Below are positions 43,689 through 52,070 of a DNA stretch of 64,000 nucleotides, in pieces. The number at the start of each line of letters is the position of its first letter. The stretch's first letter is position 1. Source of the DNA: CAYSGL01 sp964520985 (GTDB lineage: Bacteria; Pseudomonadota; Alphaproteobacteria; Micavibrionales; Micavibrionaceae); contig CAZFPB010000001.1 in the NCBI GenBank assembly GCA_964520985.1, positions 1,240,001 to 1,304,000 on the forward strand, given 5' to 3'. Both the position numbers and the translations under genes were made by a program. Below the pieces are notes generated by a model. It was not told the DNA's origin and made no database searches. It saw only the letters and a list, made by a program, of their open reading frames with translations.

Positions 43689-44159
43689 ATGACCGAACTG
43701 ACCTTTGATCTGGTGCTGGCTGATCCTAAATCGGCCACACGCAAACAGGCTTTTCATTTCATCGCCGGTGAACTCTCCCGCATGATCGGCATCAGTGAAC
43801 GCGTGCTGGCTGACCGCCTGCTCGATAAAGACCGTCAGGCGAACTGTTCAATCGGCGCTGGCGTCGCCGTTGCCGATTTACGACTCTCCAGCCTGACCCA
43901 GCCCATTTGCGTCATCGTGCGCCTGATCCATCAGATCGATTTCGAAGCACCGGATAGTCTGCCGGTCGATATTCTCGGCCTGATGATGTCGCCCGAGCGC
44001 GACGGCCCCCAGCATTTGGCCCGCCTCTCCAAACTCTCCCGCCTGTTGCGCAATGAAGATTTCTGCGCCGGGATCCGCCTGTTTAAAAAAGCGGATGAAC
44101 TACGCGCCCACCTCAAATCCTATGCCAAAACTCAGGCTGCCTTGAAACGCGCCGCTTAA
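43689..44159 (+). CDS. PtsN (EIIA-Ntr)-like protein lacking the active-site histidine
   Basis: The 156-residue protein follows hpf, the standard place of ptsN, and aligns by eye with EIIA-Ntr: ERVLADRLLDKDRQANCSIG, DFEAPDSLPVDILGLMMSP, and HLARLSKLSRLLRNEDFCAG. In PtsN the loop GIGxGIAIPH(G/A)(K/R)L carries the phosphorylated His. Here it reads SIGAGVAVADLRL, with Asp63 at that position. It cannot be phosphorylated on His and may act as a permanently charged or unphosphorylated regulator. A second canonical PtsN may exist elsewhere in the genome. Confidence 0.82.
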   Translation: MTELTFDLVLADPKSATRKQAFHFIAGELSRMIGISERVLADRLLDKDRQANCSIGAGVAVADLRLSSLTQPICVIVRLIHQIDFEAPDSLPVDILGLMMSPERDGPQHLARLSKLSRLLRNEDFCAGIRLFKKADELRAHLKSYAKTQAALKRAA

Positions 44160-44260
44160 AATCGTCTTTGTATTTCTGCTTTCCCGGTAAAATCATTATG
44201 GTATTCTGTGTATAAGTGATTCGCCTTGCCTGTTTCAGGCGCTTTTTCGTTCGGACAGCC

Positions 44261-46153
44261 ATGATTATTTCAAACGCCCTGCGGCATGAGTCCATGCCAC
44301 GCTCCGCCGCCGACCCGGCCATTCCCCGCCTTGTCGCGGACGAGCATGGCGTTCTGCTCTATGCGAACCCGGCTTTCGATGCCTTATGCGGCGCCCCCAA
44401 CGGCGCGCAAAACAAAAACTTGATCGACCTGTTGCATTTCGATGATCCCGATGGCGCTTTTCGCGGCGTTGCGATTACCGATGACCCGGTTCTCAAAAAT
44501 CTACAAAACGGATTGCATGGCGTCTATTTCGAACAAAGCGGCATGACCGCCGCGTTGCAATTCGACTGGATCACCCTGCCCGATGCCCGCCGTGTGCTGG
44601 TTGCCTCGTGCGATGCCGAAGTGCCGCCGGAAGAATTGATCAAAAGCTGGTTGCAACCATCGCCCAAATCCGCGCAGCCGGTTCACCAGATTTTCACGCA
44701 GGATATGTTCCAGAGCCTCAGCCGCGATGCAATGATTGTCTTCGATGATCGGGGTACGCTGATCGATGCCAATATCGTCCTCGGAAAATGGCTCGAGGAC
44801 GCCGATGTGCAAGGCCGTTCCTTTATCGATCTGATCAAAACCGAAGACCGCGCCGGCGTGCGCGCCGTGCTGAATGATTTGATGCGCGGGCCGATCGAAC
44901 GCCGCGCCATTACGTTCGATTGCCGTATGGCGTCACCGGGCAAGGACATCTGGGTTGAGTGGACGTGCCGCGCGGCGGATGAGTGCTATTACGCCATGGG
45001 CCGCGATATCACGACCTTCAAGCGCGGCCAGCTTGATCTGGCGCGTCAGCAAGAGCAATTGCTCGAAGCCGAAGCCATCGGTCGCATCGGTCATTGGTAC
45101 TGGAAACTCGGACAAGACGATATCGAATTTTCCGAAGAGATGTACCGCATCTTCGGCATGACCGAACCAGAATTCAGCCCAACGCTTTATATTGTCGACA
45201 AAGTCGTGCATCGCCGCGACATGGGCCGCATGATGCGGGCTTTCCAGCGCGCCATTATCGAACAGAACGATCACGACATTGATTTCCGCATCAAGCGTAA
45301 AGACGGCAGCTACTGCCATGTGCGCTGCCGCGGCCGCTGCAAACTCGACAATGACGGTGATGTCATCGCCCTCTTCGGCATCATGCAGGATATCTCGGAC
45401 CGCATCGAACAGGAAAACGACCTGCGTAAAGCCAAGGAAGAAGCCGAACACGCTTATGCGACAAAATCGCAGTTCCTCGCCAATATGAGCCATGAGTTGC
45501 GCACGCCACTCAACGCCATCATCGGCTTCTCGGAAATTTTAGAGCGTCAGTTATTCGGTCCGCTCGGCAACCAGAAATATGTCGGCTACACCAAGGGCAT
45601 CCGCGAAAGCGGCGAACATCTGCTCGACCTCATCACCGATATTCTCGACATGTCGAAAATAGAAGCTGGGCAATACAAGTTATCCGTTGAAAAAATTTCG
45701 ATGGAAAAGATCCTGCATACGGCTATTCACATGATGGAAGGCCGTGCGCTCGAGAACCGTATTAAAATCAGCCTCAGCATGGATAAGGATCCGCGTCCCG
45801 TCATCGCCGATAAGCGCGCGATTATGCAGATTATGCTCAACGTGCTTTCGAATGCCGTCAAATTCAGCCATGAAAACGGGAAGGTGCAGATTCAATATCT
45901 GGAACGCCCGGATTATTTCAGCCTGCGGGTGAGCGATGAAGGGATAGGTATTCCGGCGAATAAGCTGCCCTACATTGGCAAACCTTTCGAACAGGTATCC
46001 AACCAGTATAATCGCAGTCATGAGGGATCAGGACTAGGCTTGGCCATCAGCAAGGAATTGATCCATCTGCATGGCGGTACGCTACATATCGATTCTACCC
46101 ATGGCAAAGGCACCAGCGTAACAATCAAGTTGCCCTATTCTTCAGCCGTCTAA
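44261..46153 (+). CDS. PAS-domain sensor histidine kinase
   Basis: The 630-residue cytoplasmic kinase has no obvious membrane segment. It has three PAS-like regions (about 15-115, 145-265 and 275-395, the last with the PAC end GIMQDISDRIEQENDL), then a short coiled coil. The HisKA box with phospho-His in FLANMSHELRTPLNAIIGF follows, and then an HATPase_c domain with SNAVKFSH, SDEGIGIPANKLPYIG and GSGLGLAISKEL. No receiver domain or adjacent response regulator is seen. ATG 44261 is chosen over the longer frame. It ends one base before the FAD oxidase gene, suggesting cotranscription. Confidence 0.93.
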   Translation: MIISNALRHESMPRSAADPAIPRLVADEHGVLLYANPAFDALCGAPNGAQNKNLIDLLHFDDPDGAFRGVAITDDPVLKNLQNGLHGVYFEQSGMTAALQFDWITLPDARRVLVASCDAEVPPEELIKSWLQPSPKSAQPVHQIFTQDMFQSLSRDAMIVFDDRGTLIDANIVLGKWLEDADVQGRSFIDLIKTEDRAGVRAVLNDLMRGPIERRAITFDCRMASPGKDIWVEWTCRAADECYYAMGRDITTFKRGQLDLARQQEQLLEAEAIGRIGHWYWKLGQDDIEFSEEMYRIFGMTEPEFSPTLYIVDKVVHRRDMGRMMRAFQRAIIEQNDHDIDFRIKRKDGSYCHVRCRGRCKLDNDGDVIALFGIMQDISDRIEQENDLRKAKEEAEHAYATKSQFLANMSHELRTPLNAIIGFSEILERQLFGPLGNQKYVGYTKGIRESGEHLLDLITDILDMSKIEAGQYKLSVEKISMEKILHTAIHMMEGRALENRIKISLSMDKDPRPVIADKRAIMQIMLNVLSNAVKFSHENGKVQIQYLERPDYFSLRVSDEGIGIPANKLPYIGKPFEQVSNQYNRSHEGSGLGLAISKELIHLHGGTLHIDSTHGKGTSVTIKLPYSSAV

Positions 46154-46154
46154 A

Positions 46155-47360
46155 ATGAAGCGCCGCAATTTTATCGCCGGCCTCGCTCTCTTTCTTGGCT
46201 CTTTCAAACTACCCTCTCTATCCCTGGCTCAGGCAGGTCGCTCCGATTCTCTTGATCTGACGGATTTTGGCGGGCTGATTGTCCGCCGCGCAAAGGGTCT
46301 TATGGCGTCTCTGGAAGACGCGATCGCTTTATTAAAGAAAGGCGAAACCGTGCATCCGCGCGGCACGGGTCACTCCTGCATGGGCATGGGGCTGAAAAAC
46401 AACGCGTGGATTTTTACGCCGCCCAAGCAGCCGCTGTATTTTAACGAGAAGACCGAAATTGTTACCGTCTCAGCCGGTACAACCCTTTTCGAGGCAGACC
46501 AGTTTTTATCGTCTTTTCATTACATGCTGCCCGTTTCGCCGGATTACCGGGCGCTCAGCATCGGTGGTGTTTTATCGGTCGGCGGCTATGGCATTGAATC
46601 CATTCGCCGCGGCTCCCTGGTCAATCACGTCATTTCATTTGATCTGCTGACCCCGCAAGGAACCATAGAAACCGCCGTTCCTGGTCATTCAGTATTGGGC
46701 AAGAAAGTGCTCGGCGGTCTGGGACGATACGGCACGATTTTATCCGCGCAAATGCGCTGCCACAAAAAGCCTGTTCGCTCGTACATCAGACGCTTGGAAT
46801 TCACACACTATGATTCTTATGTGCAGGCACTTTTAGATCACGCCCCGATAAAGAACGAAGCAGCGCCATATGATTTATCCTACAGCTTCTGGCAAAATGA
46901 CGGACATTCCCGCCAAGGTACTGGATCCCTCATTCTGGGATATTTTTCTTATAAGGAGAACGAAACGGTTTCTGCCGGATACCAGGCCGTTCCCGACATC
47001 CGCGCGCTGCGTCATAACATGGTGTCCCAATGGGTGTATAAACCGGACAACGCCTATTACGTCTGGTCAGATCATTTCATCCCACTGACTCAGTATAAGA
47101 AACAGGCGGATGATACACTGGATGCGATGAATGCGATCAAAAATCTGAATGCCGATGTTGTTTTATACAGCTGCTTCCTGGCTCCGTCAGCAACCGCGCT
47201 CGATACAACAACTTTATCGATGGGCGTCTACGCCAACTTTGATAAAGCCCATAAAAAACAGGCTTATCAGGCGGCAACACATCAAATAGACCATAGTGAA
47301 CGCGCGCAAAGACGCGGCGCTATCCCGTATAAATATGGATGGTATAAAGATATCTCTTAA
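46155..47360 (+). CDS. Tat-exported FAD oxidoreductase, cytokinin-dehydrogenase-like
   Basis: The 401-residue protein starts MKRRNFIAGLALFLGSF, a twin-arginine-type signal. A PCMH-type FAD-binding domain follows. HPRGTGHSCMGMG places His73 where cytokinin oxidases and related enzymes attach FAD covalently (RGxGHS). GGVLSVGGYGIESIRRGSLVNHVISF and GGLGRYGTILSAQMRC also resemble cytokinin dehydrogenases. At 401 residues it is shorter than plant enzymes (about 530) and ends without the usual C-terminal cap residues, so it may be truncated or a divergent member. Substrate is unknown. Its stop shares TTAA with the convergent gene. Confidence 0.8.
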   Translation: MKRRNFIAGLALFLGSFKLPSLSLAQAGRSDSLDLTDFGGLIVRRAKGLMASLEDAIALLKKGETVHPRGTGHSCMGMGLKNNAWIFTPPKQPLYFNEKTEIVTVSAGTTLFEADQFLSSFHYMLPVSPDYRALSIGGVLSVGGYGIESIRRGSLVNHVISFDLLTPQGTIETAVPGHSVLGKKVLGGLGRYGTILSAQMRCHKKPVRSYIRRLEFTHYDSYVQALLDHAPIKNEAAPYDLSYSFWQNDGHSRQGTGSLILGYFSYKENETVSAGYQAVPDIRALRHNMVSQWVYKPDNAYYVWSDHFIPLTQYKKQADDTLDAMNAIKNLNADVVLYSCFLAPSATALDTTTLSMGVYANFDKAHKKQAYQAATHQIDHSERAQRRGAIPYKYGWYKDIS

Positions 47361-48118
47361 ACGTAGTGCAGGCTGTCTCGCACCGCTTCACGGAAGTTAG
47401 ACGGCATGGAATCCAGATCAGCCAGCAGATAATTTTTTACAAGCTCTATCAGCATATGGCTATAGGTACGATCGGCCTCATGCCAATTTTCTTCAATGAC
47501 CATCTTATTGATCGGTTCGATCCAGCGATGATGCAGATCCTGCCAGATTTTGGTGGCGTCGGCCTGAGCATTGACGCGCGCCACAATCTCCGGCGCGATC
47601 AAATAATATATGGCGATACGATCATACCCGTCAGCCGTCCCTGTTACATAGTAATCGCGCAGATGACGCATGTTACTGAGCGTCGGACCGTTATCCGCTT
47701 CGCCTGTTGCCGTCGTGACAGCCGTTGTCAGGAAACAGCCTGCACCACCGCCGCCACCGCCCCCTGATTCTCTCGATAACTCTGAGGGCGAAGTCCATCC
47801 AGCATCGTTTGCGACGCCTACGCTCACAGTGTCGTATCCATACCCTAACTCGCTGGCACGACCGGTAGACATGTCTCCATACCCATCACCATCTACGTCA
47901 GCATAATTTCCGCCACCGCTATCTCCACCGCCGCCTCCATTATACTGAATTGGACAATCTTCATTTCTCGAGACGTTTTCACTGACGCTGGGCGTACTGT
48001 TAGGAAAATCATAGGTATACGTTGTCGTCGTGGTTGTCGTGATGGCAGCTAAAGCAGCGTTGCCGCTTAATACTGCCAATCCTGTTAAAGCTGTCGATAG
48101 AAAATATTGTTTCTTCAT
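47357..48118 (-). CDS. secreted modular protein with Gly-rich linker and CFI-box-like domain
   Basis: The 253-residue protein has a signal peptide (cleavage near residue 25), a Thr run leading to TYTYDFPNS, a Cys (EDCPIQY), and Gly-rich spacers around the Asp-loop DVDGDGYGD at 74-82, which resembles a calcium-binding loop. After another Gly run comes GCFLTTAVTTATGEADNGPT and a helical domain to the end. The C-F-x-x-T-A start followed by LRDYYV is like the CFI-box family. The N-terminal module is shared with the next gene. ATG 48118 is chosen because it begins the signal peptide. Confidence 0.8.
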   Translation of the reverse strand: MKKQYFLSTALTGLAVLSGNAALAAITTTTTTTYTYDFPNSTPSVSENVSRNEDCPIQYNGGGGGDSGGGNYADVDGDGYGDMSTGRASELGYGYDTVSVGVANDAGWTSPSELSRESGGGGGGGAGCFLTTAVTTATGEADNGPTLSNMRHLRDYYVTGTADGYDRIAIYYLIAPEIVARVNAQADATKIWQDLHHRWIEPINKMVIEENWHEADRTYSHMLIELVKNYLLADLDSMPSNFREAVRDSLHYV

Positions 48119-48137
48119 GCCTGCCCCCAGACGTTCA

Positions 48138-49010
48138 CTACATAGCCACACGCAAATTTTGTACACGATTGTAGTAAGCGCGTTCTTTCTCAAAAGTCAT
48201 TTTTGCCTGATACATATTGTAATCGGCAGAAAAACGTTTCATTTCCTCGGAAGAATATAATTTTCTCCAGTTCCCTTCACTGACAAATTGTCCGATCACA
48301 AAGCAGATAGGCTCGATAGCCAGACGGAAAAATTTCCCCAGGTAATTCGGTTTGTCGCGCACACCCATCTGGTAGGCCAGCTCCTGCGCGCGGTGAATGG
48401 CGACAGGACGGATAAACGCTTCAAGCAGACCGCCGGGATTTTGACGCATCGCGCGTGCATAGGGAATCGCCCAGAAATGATAGCCGCGCACCGTGGCTCT
48501 TTTTAAATGCCTGCGGGTGTAATCCATATCCGCGTAATAAGTTGCGGCATCCAGTTCGCCCTTTTGATGGAAATATGTGCAAATGACACGGCCGCTGCTA
48601 CTACTGCTGCTACTGCTGCTGGAACTACTCCATCCCTGACCGCTATACGTCCCCGTTTTGGACACATTCCCGGTACCGATGCCTCCATACTCGGACGTTC
48701 CTTTGGTAGGCGATCCGTAACCACTGGAAACACCCGTCGTTCCGACACTGGCATTGCGATCATATGAGTCGCCCAGACCATCGCCATTTGTATCGCGATA
48801 ACCGCCGCCGCCCCCGCCGCTGCCGCCGGAATAGCGTGGGGGACAGTCTGCATCCGTGCCTACGGTGGTAGTGGTGATTGCCTTACTATCCGGAAAATCA
48901 TAGGTGTAGGTTGTTGTGGTCATCGTCTTGATAGCGGCCTGCACGCTTGATGCGGCTGTAACCAGTGCCAATCCTGATAAAGCAGTCGTCAGCAAAAATT
49001 TCTGTTTCAT
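48138..49010 (-). CDS. secreted modular protein, paralogue of the downstream gene with a different C-terminus
   Basis: The 290-residue protein has a signal peptide and the same N-terminal plan as its neighbour: TTTTYTYDFPDS, DADCPPRY, a Gly run, then DTNGDGLGD at about 73-81. A long low-complexity part with about 12 consecutive serines follows. The C-terminal domain (GRVICTYFHQKGELDAATYYA, then RGYHFWAIPYARAM) is helical and unrelated to that of the neighbour; its single Cys near the start is the only common point. It lies 19 bases upstream of the neighbour, so they form one operon. Function is unknown; cell-surface display is plausible. Confidence 0.8.
   Translation of the reverse strand: MKQKFLLTTALSGLALVTAASSVQAAIKTMTTTTYTYDFPDSKAITTTTVGTDADCPPRYSGGSGGGGGGYRDTNGDGLGDSYDRNASVGTTGVSSGYGSPTKGTSEYGGIGTGNVSKTGTYSGQGWSSSSSSSSSSSSGRVICTYFHQKGELDAATYYADMDYTRRHLKRATVRGYHFWAIPYARAMRQNPGGLLEAFIRPVAIHRAQELAYQMGVRDKPNYLGKFFRLAIEPICFVIGQFVSEGNWRKLYSSEEMKRFSADYNMYQAKMTFEKERAYYNRVQNLRVAM
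48594..48629 (-). repeat. polyserine-coding trinucleotide tract
   Basis: Twelve consecutive serine codons, mostly AGC and AGT, form a near-perfect three-base repeat in the linker of the secreted protein. Copy number could vary in frame by slippage. Confidence 0.85.
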
Positions 49011-49120
49011 ACATTACCCCCCATAGGCACAGCGCGAGCAGACCTCCCCTTTATTCTACCAGAATAGGCATGAATATTTAAAATTTTATGAATAATCGGC
49101 GGAGAGCGCCGCTTTCGGGC

Positions 49121-50056
49121 TTATTCGCCCGTGCTGGTGTCGATGATGATCGGGCCGCCCAGCGCCTGTTCGACGGCAAGACAGGCTTCAAGGCCGAGGC
49201 GATAATCAGGGTATTTCAGGATAACGCCCAGTTCTTCCTTAACCCGCTCGCTTTTGACCCGTTTATTGTCTTTGTAGAAGCTGCGGGCAATCGGCGCCAT
49301 GTCGGTTTCGTTGTAATCGAGCAGCGGCGGGATATCGAGGCCGAGCAATTCGCAGGCATAGGCGATGACTTCATGGCTCGGCACGGGATTATCATCAGCG
49401 AGGTTGTAGGCAGCGCCCGGATTAGGATGAGCCATCGACGCCAGGATAACCTGAACAATATCTTCGACATGAATACGGTTGAAGGCATGGCCGGGCTTGT
49501 TGATGCGGCGGGCCACGCCGGCGCGCACGGAATCCAGCGCGCTGCGGCCGGGGCCGTAAATGCCGGACAGGCGGAAGATATGCAAAGGCAGACCATAGGC
49601 CTGCCGCAACGATTGCCATTGTTCTTCGGCAATAGCGCGGCGCGAGCCGCGCTTGTTGGTCGGACGGATTTCGGATGCTTCCGTGACAAAACCCCCGTCC
49701 CGGTCGCCATAGACAGCCGTGGAGGATAGATAGCCCACCCATTCGAGCGTCTTGCAGGCGGCAATGGCGTCGCCATGATTGAGGAAAGCGGGGTCGCCAT
49801 CATCGCCGGGCGGTGTAGAAATCAGAAGATGCGTGACGCCATCCAGAATAAACTGCGGATCGCCCAGCGGGTGTTCGTAATCGAACAAATAAGACTTAAC
49901 GCCGCGTCTGAGCAGATCACGGCGTTTCTCGGAGTCTCTCGTCGTGCCCAGCACTTTCCAGTCAGCCTGCTGCATCAGCGCATGGCCGACATATTCGCTA
50001 CAGTATCCGTAGCCAAAGCAGAACAGCTTCTTTTGTTTCATCGTATTCATCATCAT
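49121..50056 (-). CDS. NAD(P)-dependent epimerase/dehydratase-type protein (YeeZ-like)
   Basis: This Rossmann-fold protein of about 312 residues belongs to the extended SDR superfamily. The dinucleotide motif reads FCFGYGYCSEYVGHAL (GxGxxxxxxG-type). STAVYGDRDG with Tyr and a later basic stretch replaces the classical YxxxK, as in atypical SDRs. LSGIYGPGRSALDSV and RIHVEDIVQVI are typical of the family. Several ATG codons (50056, 50053, 50050, 50041) are possible starts; the Rossmann strand begins at KKLFCFG. Substrate is unknown, and it may not be catalytic. Confidence 0.85.
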   Translation of the reverse strand: MMMNTMKQKKLFCFGYGYCSEYVGHALMQQADWKVLGTTRDSEKRRDLLRRGVKSYLFDYEHPLGDPQFILDGVTHLLISTPPGDDGDPAFLNHGDAIAACKTLEWVGYLSSTAVYGDRDGGFVTEASEIRPTNKRGSRRAIAEEQWQSLRQAYGLPLHIFRLSGIYGPGRSALDSVRAGVARRINKPGHAFNRIHVEDIVQVILASMAHPNPGAAYNLADDNPVPSHEVIAYACELLGLDIPPLLDYNETDMAPIARSFYKDNKRVKSERVKEELGVILKYPDYRLGLEACLAVEQALGGPIIIDTSTGE

Positions 50057-50108
50057 CACACCCGCCGCCCTTATCAATGACCGGGCAGTCGTTTTTGTTT
50101 CTTATTTC

Positions 50109-50777
50109 TTAAAAGTCTACGTTCTCGTAATGGCTGACCGGGGCAAAGCCGGGAACACGGTCTTCCAGCAGCGGCCGGAACGACGGCCGTGATTTCACCC
50201 GCGCATACCAATGGCGGGCCGCTTCGTGTTCTTCCCACGGCACATCCCCTATATAATCGATGGCCGAGAGATGCGCGGCAGCGGCAATGTCCGCCAGAGA
50301 AAAGTCATTCCCCGCCAGCCATTTGCGTTTTTCCGTGAGGAAGCCAATGTAGTCGAGATGGTAGTGAATGTTGGCATGACCCGCACGAATCGCAGGGCCA
50401 TGCGGCTCGCCAAGTTTCAGCAGACGCTTCATCATTTTTTCGCCGATCAGATTGTCGGTCACTTCGGAATTGAATTTTACATCGAACCAGCTGACGAGCC
50501 GGCGCGTTTCCGCGCGCTGAACCGGGTCCATGCCCAGCAGATTTTCCTGCGGATAGACTTCTTCCAGATATTCGCAAATCACTTGGGAATTGGCCAGTGT
50601 CGTGCCGTCAGGTTCCGCCAGAACCGGCACGTCACCGGCCGGGTTCATGGCGAGAAAGGCCGTACGGCGTTCCCAGATTTTCTCAATTTCCAGATTGAAT
50701 TCAAGTTTCTTCTCCGCCATCGCGATGCGGACCTTGCGAGAAAAAGGATGAACCCAGAGATGGTAGAGTGTGCGCAT
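50109..50777 (-). CDS. glutathione S-transferase family protein
   Basis: The 222-residue protein has an N-terminal thioredoxin-like domain (LYHLWVHPFSRKVRIAMAEKK, with the cis-Pro region VPVLAEPDGTTLANSQVICEYLEE) and a helical C-terminal domain (DFSLADIAAAAHLSAIDYIG). The catalytic residue position holds Ser in HPFSRK, as in many bacterial GSTs. It is a separate transcription unit before the b561-YceI genes. Substrate cannot be predicted. Confidence 0.93.
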   Translation of the reverse strand: MRTLYHLWVHPFSRKVRIAMAEKKLEFNLEIEKIWERRTAFLAMNPAGDVPVLAEPDGTTLANSQVICEYLEEVYPQENLLGMDPVQRAETRRLVSWFDVKFNSEVTDNLIGEKMMKRLLKLGEPHGPAIRAGHANIHYHLDYIGFLTEKRKWLAGNDFSLADIAAAAHLSAIDYIGDVPWEEHEAARHWYARVKSRPSFRPLLEDRVPGFAPVSHYENVDF

Positions 50778-50844
50778 AGTCCTGCAAGCTTATAATACTA
50801 TTTCCCGCAAGCCTAGACCTTCCTTATCGAAAACGATGCGGAAA

Positions 50845-52050
50845 TTAGCGGGGTTGCGCGACTTTCAGGTCGATGACCAGCACGACATTGGCCGGAACCG
50901 CTTCGGTTGCCTGCCATTCGCCCTGCCCTACGCCAAAATCAAGACGGTTGAGCGTCAGGCGACCTTGCATGTGGGCCACGCGCTGTTTGTCCTGCTCGGT
51001 GATGTCGAGGGTGAACGGGATCGACACCGGCATGGTTGTATCGCGGATGGTGAGGTCCCCGATCGCCAGATAATTGTTATCGGCGGTGTGCTGGATGGTG
51101 CGCGTCACGAAGCGGCTTTTGGGGAACAGGCTGACCGAGAACCAGTCACTTTGCTGCAGCATCCCATCCCGCTCCGCATCGCCCGTATGCGCCTCGCTCA
51201 TGTCGATCTGAATATCGGCGCGCGCCATGGCCACATTGTTGGGATCGAAAATAATCGTACCGCTGTAGGTTGGGAACATGCCGGCAAAAGCCTGCCCCAT
51301 GGCGCTGGACTGGAATTCAAGACGGCTAACGCCGGGATCGATCACCCAGCCATGTTCCGGCAAGTTCGACATATCAAGCGTTGATGACGCAACCTGCTCA
51401 ACAACCGGTGTCGTGGGCGGTGTGGCGTCTTTTAAATAGAGGAAGGCACCGGCAGACAGCAGCAGATCAACCAGTAGCAAGGTTGCGACAACCTTGAACC
51501 ATTGCAGACGGTCTCCCGCCATGCGGCGCAGCGTCGCGTCTTTGTCAATGATATGGTGTTTGAGCGCGCCCGCCACGTGCAGGCCGATCACGCCGATCAC
51601 GCCATACGCAATCCAGTGATGCGCGAAACCAAACCAGTTGCGCAGCTCATCATTGGGCTGCAACAAATGCGGCACAGGCAGACCGAAGAATGTCGGCGAG
51701 CGTCCGGCGGCATCGGACATCAGCCAGCCCGTCAGCGGCATGGCCAGCAGGGCAAAATATAAAAAGAGATGGGCAGCCTTGGCCAGCACACGCTCCCACG
51801 CCGCGTGTGTGTCCAGCGCTTCCGGCGGGATGGAAGCAAAGCGCCACAGAATACGCCCGATAGTCAGCAGCAGTATCAGCAAGCCTACAGATTTGTGCAG
51901 GTCATACAAATTATGACGCGGTATGCCGTAATTCACGCCCCCCATCGTCAGGCCGAGACCCAGCATAAAGACCATTAAAAAAGCGATCGCCCAGTGAAAG
52001 AACCGGGCGACCGCATTGTATTTTTCATCGGCGAAATCAGGTAAATCCAT
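50845..52050 (-). CDS. cytochrome b561 fused to a YceI domain
   Basis: The 401-residue protein joins a four-helix di-haem b561 (residues about 10-178) to a periplasmic YceI lipocalin-like domain (about 225-400). The haem-ligand histidines are seen in ARFFHWAIAFL, YDLHKSVGLL and GLHVAGALKHHI. The YceI part begins GWVIDPGVSRLEFQSSAMG and has the usual later segments. A membrane helix near 185-202 connects the two. YceI proteins bind polyisoprenoids such as quinones, so the fusion may move electrons between quinol and haem. A stand-alone YceI gene lies just upstream on the same strand. Confidence 0.93.
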   Translation of the reverse strand: MDLPDFADEKYNAVARFFHWAIAFLMVFMLGLGLTMGGVNYGIPRHNLYDLHKSVGLLILLLTIGRILWRFASIPPEALDTHAAWERVLAKAAHLFLYFALLAMPLTGWLMSDAAGRSPTFFGLPVPHLLQPNDELRNWFGFAHHWIAYGVIGVIGLHVAGALKHHIIDKDATLRRMAGDRLQWFKVVATLLLVDLLLSAGAFLYLKDATPPTTPVVEQVASSTLDMSNLPEHGWVIDPGVSRLEFQSSAMGQAFAGMFPTYSGTIIFDPNNVAMARADIQIDMSEAHTGDAERDGMLQQSDWFSVSLFPKSRFVTRTIQHTADNNYLAIGDLTIRDTTMPVSIPFTLDITEQDKQRVAHMQGRLTLNRLDFGVGQGEWQATEAVPANVVLVIDLKVAQPR

Positions 52051-52070
52051 CTCCGAAGCCTAGCCGAAAA

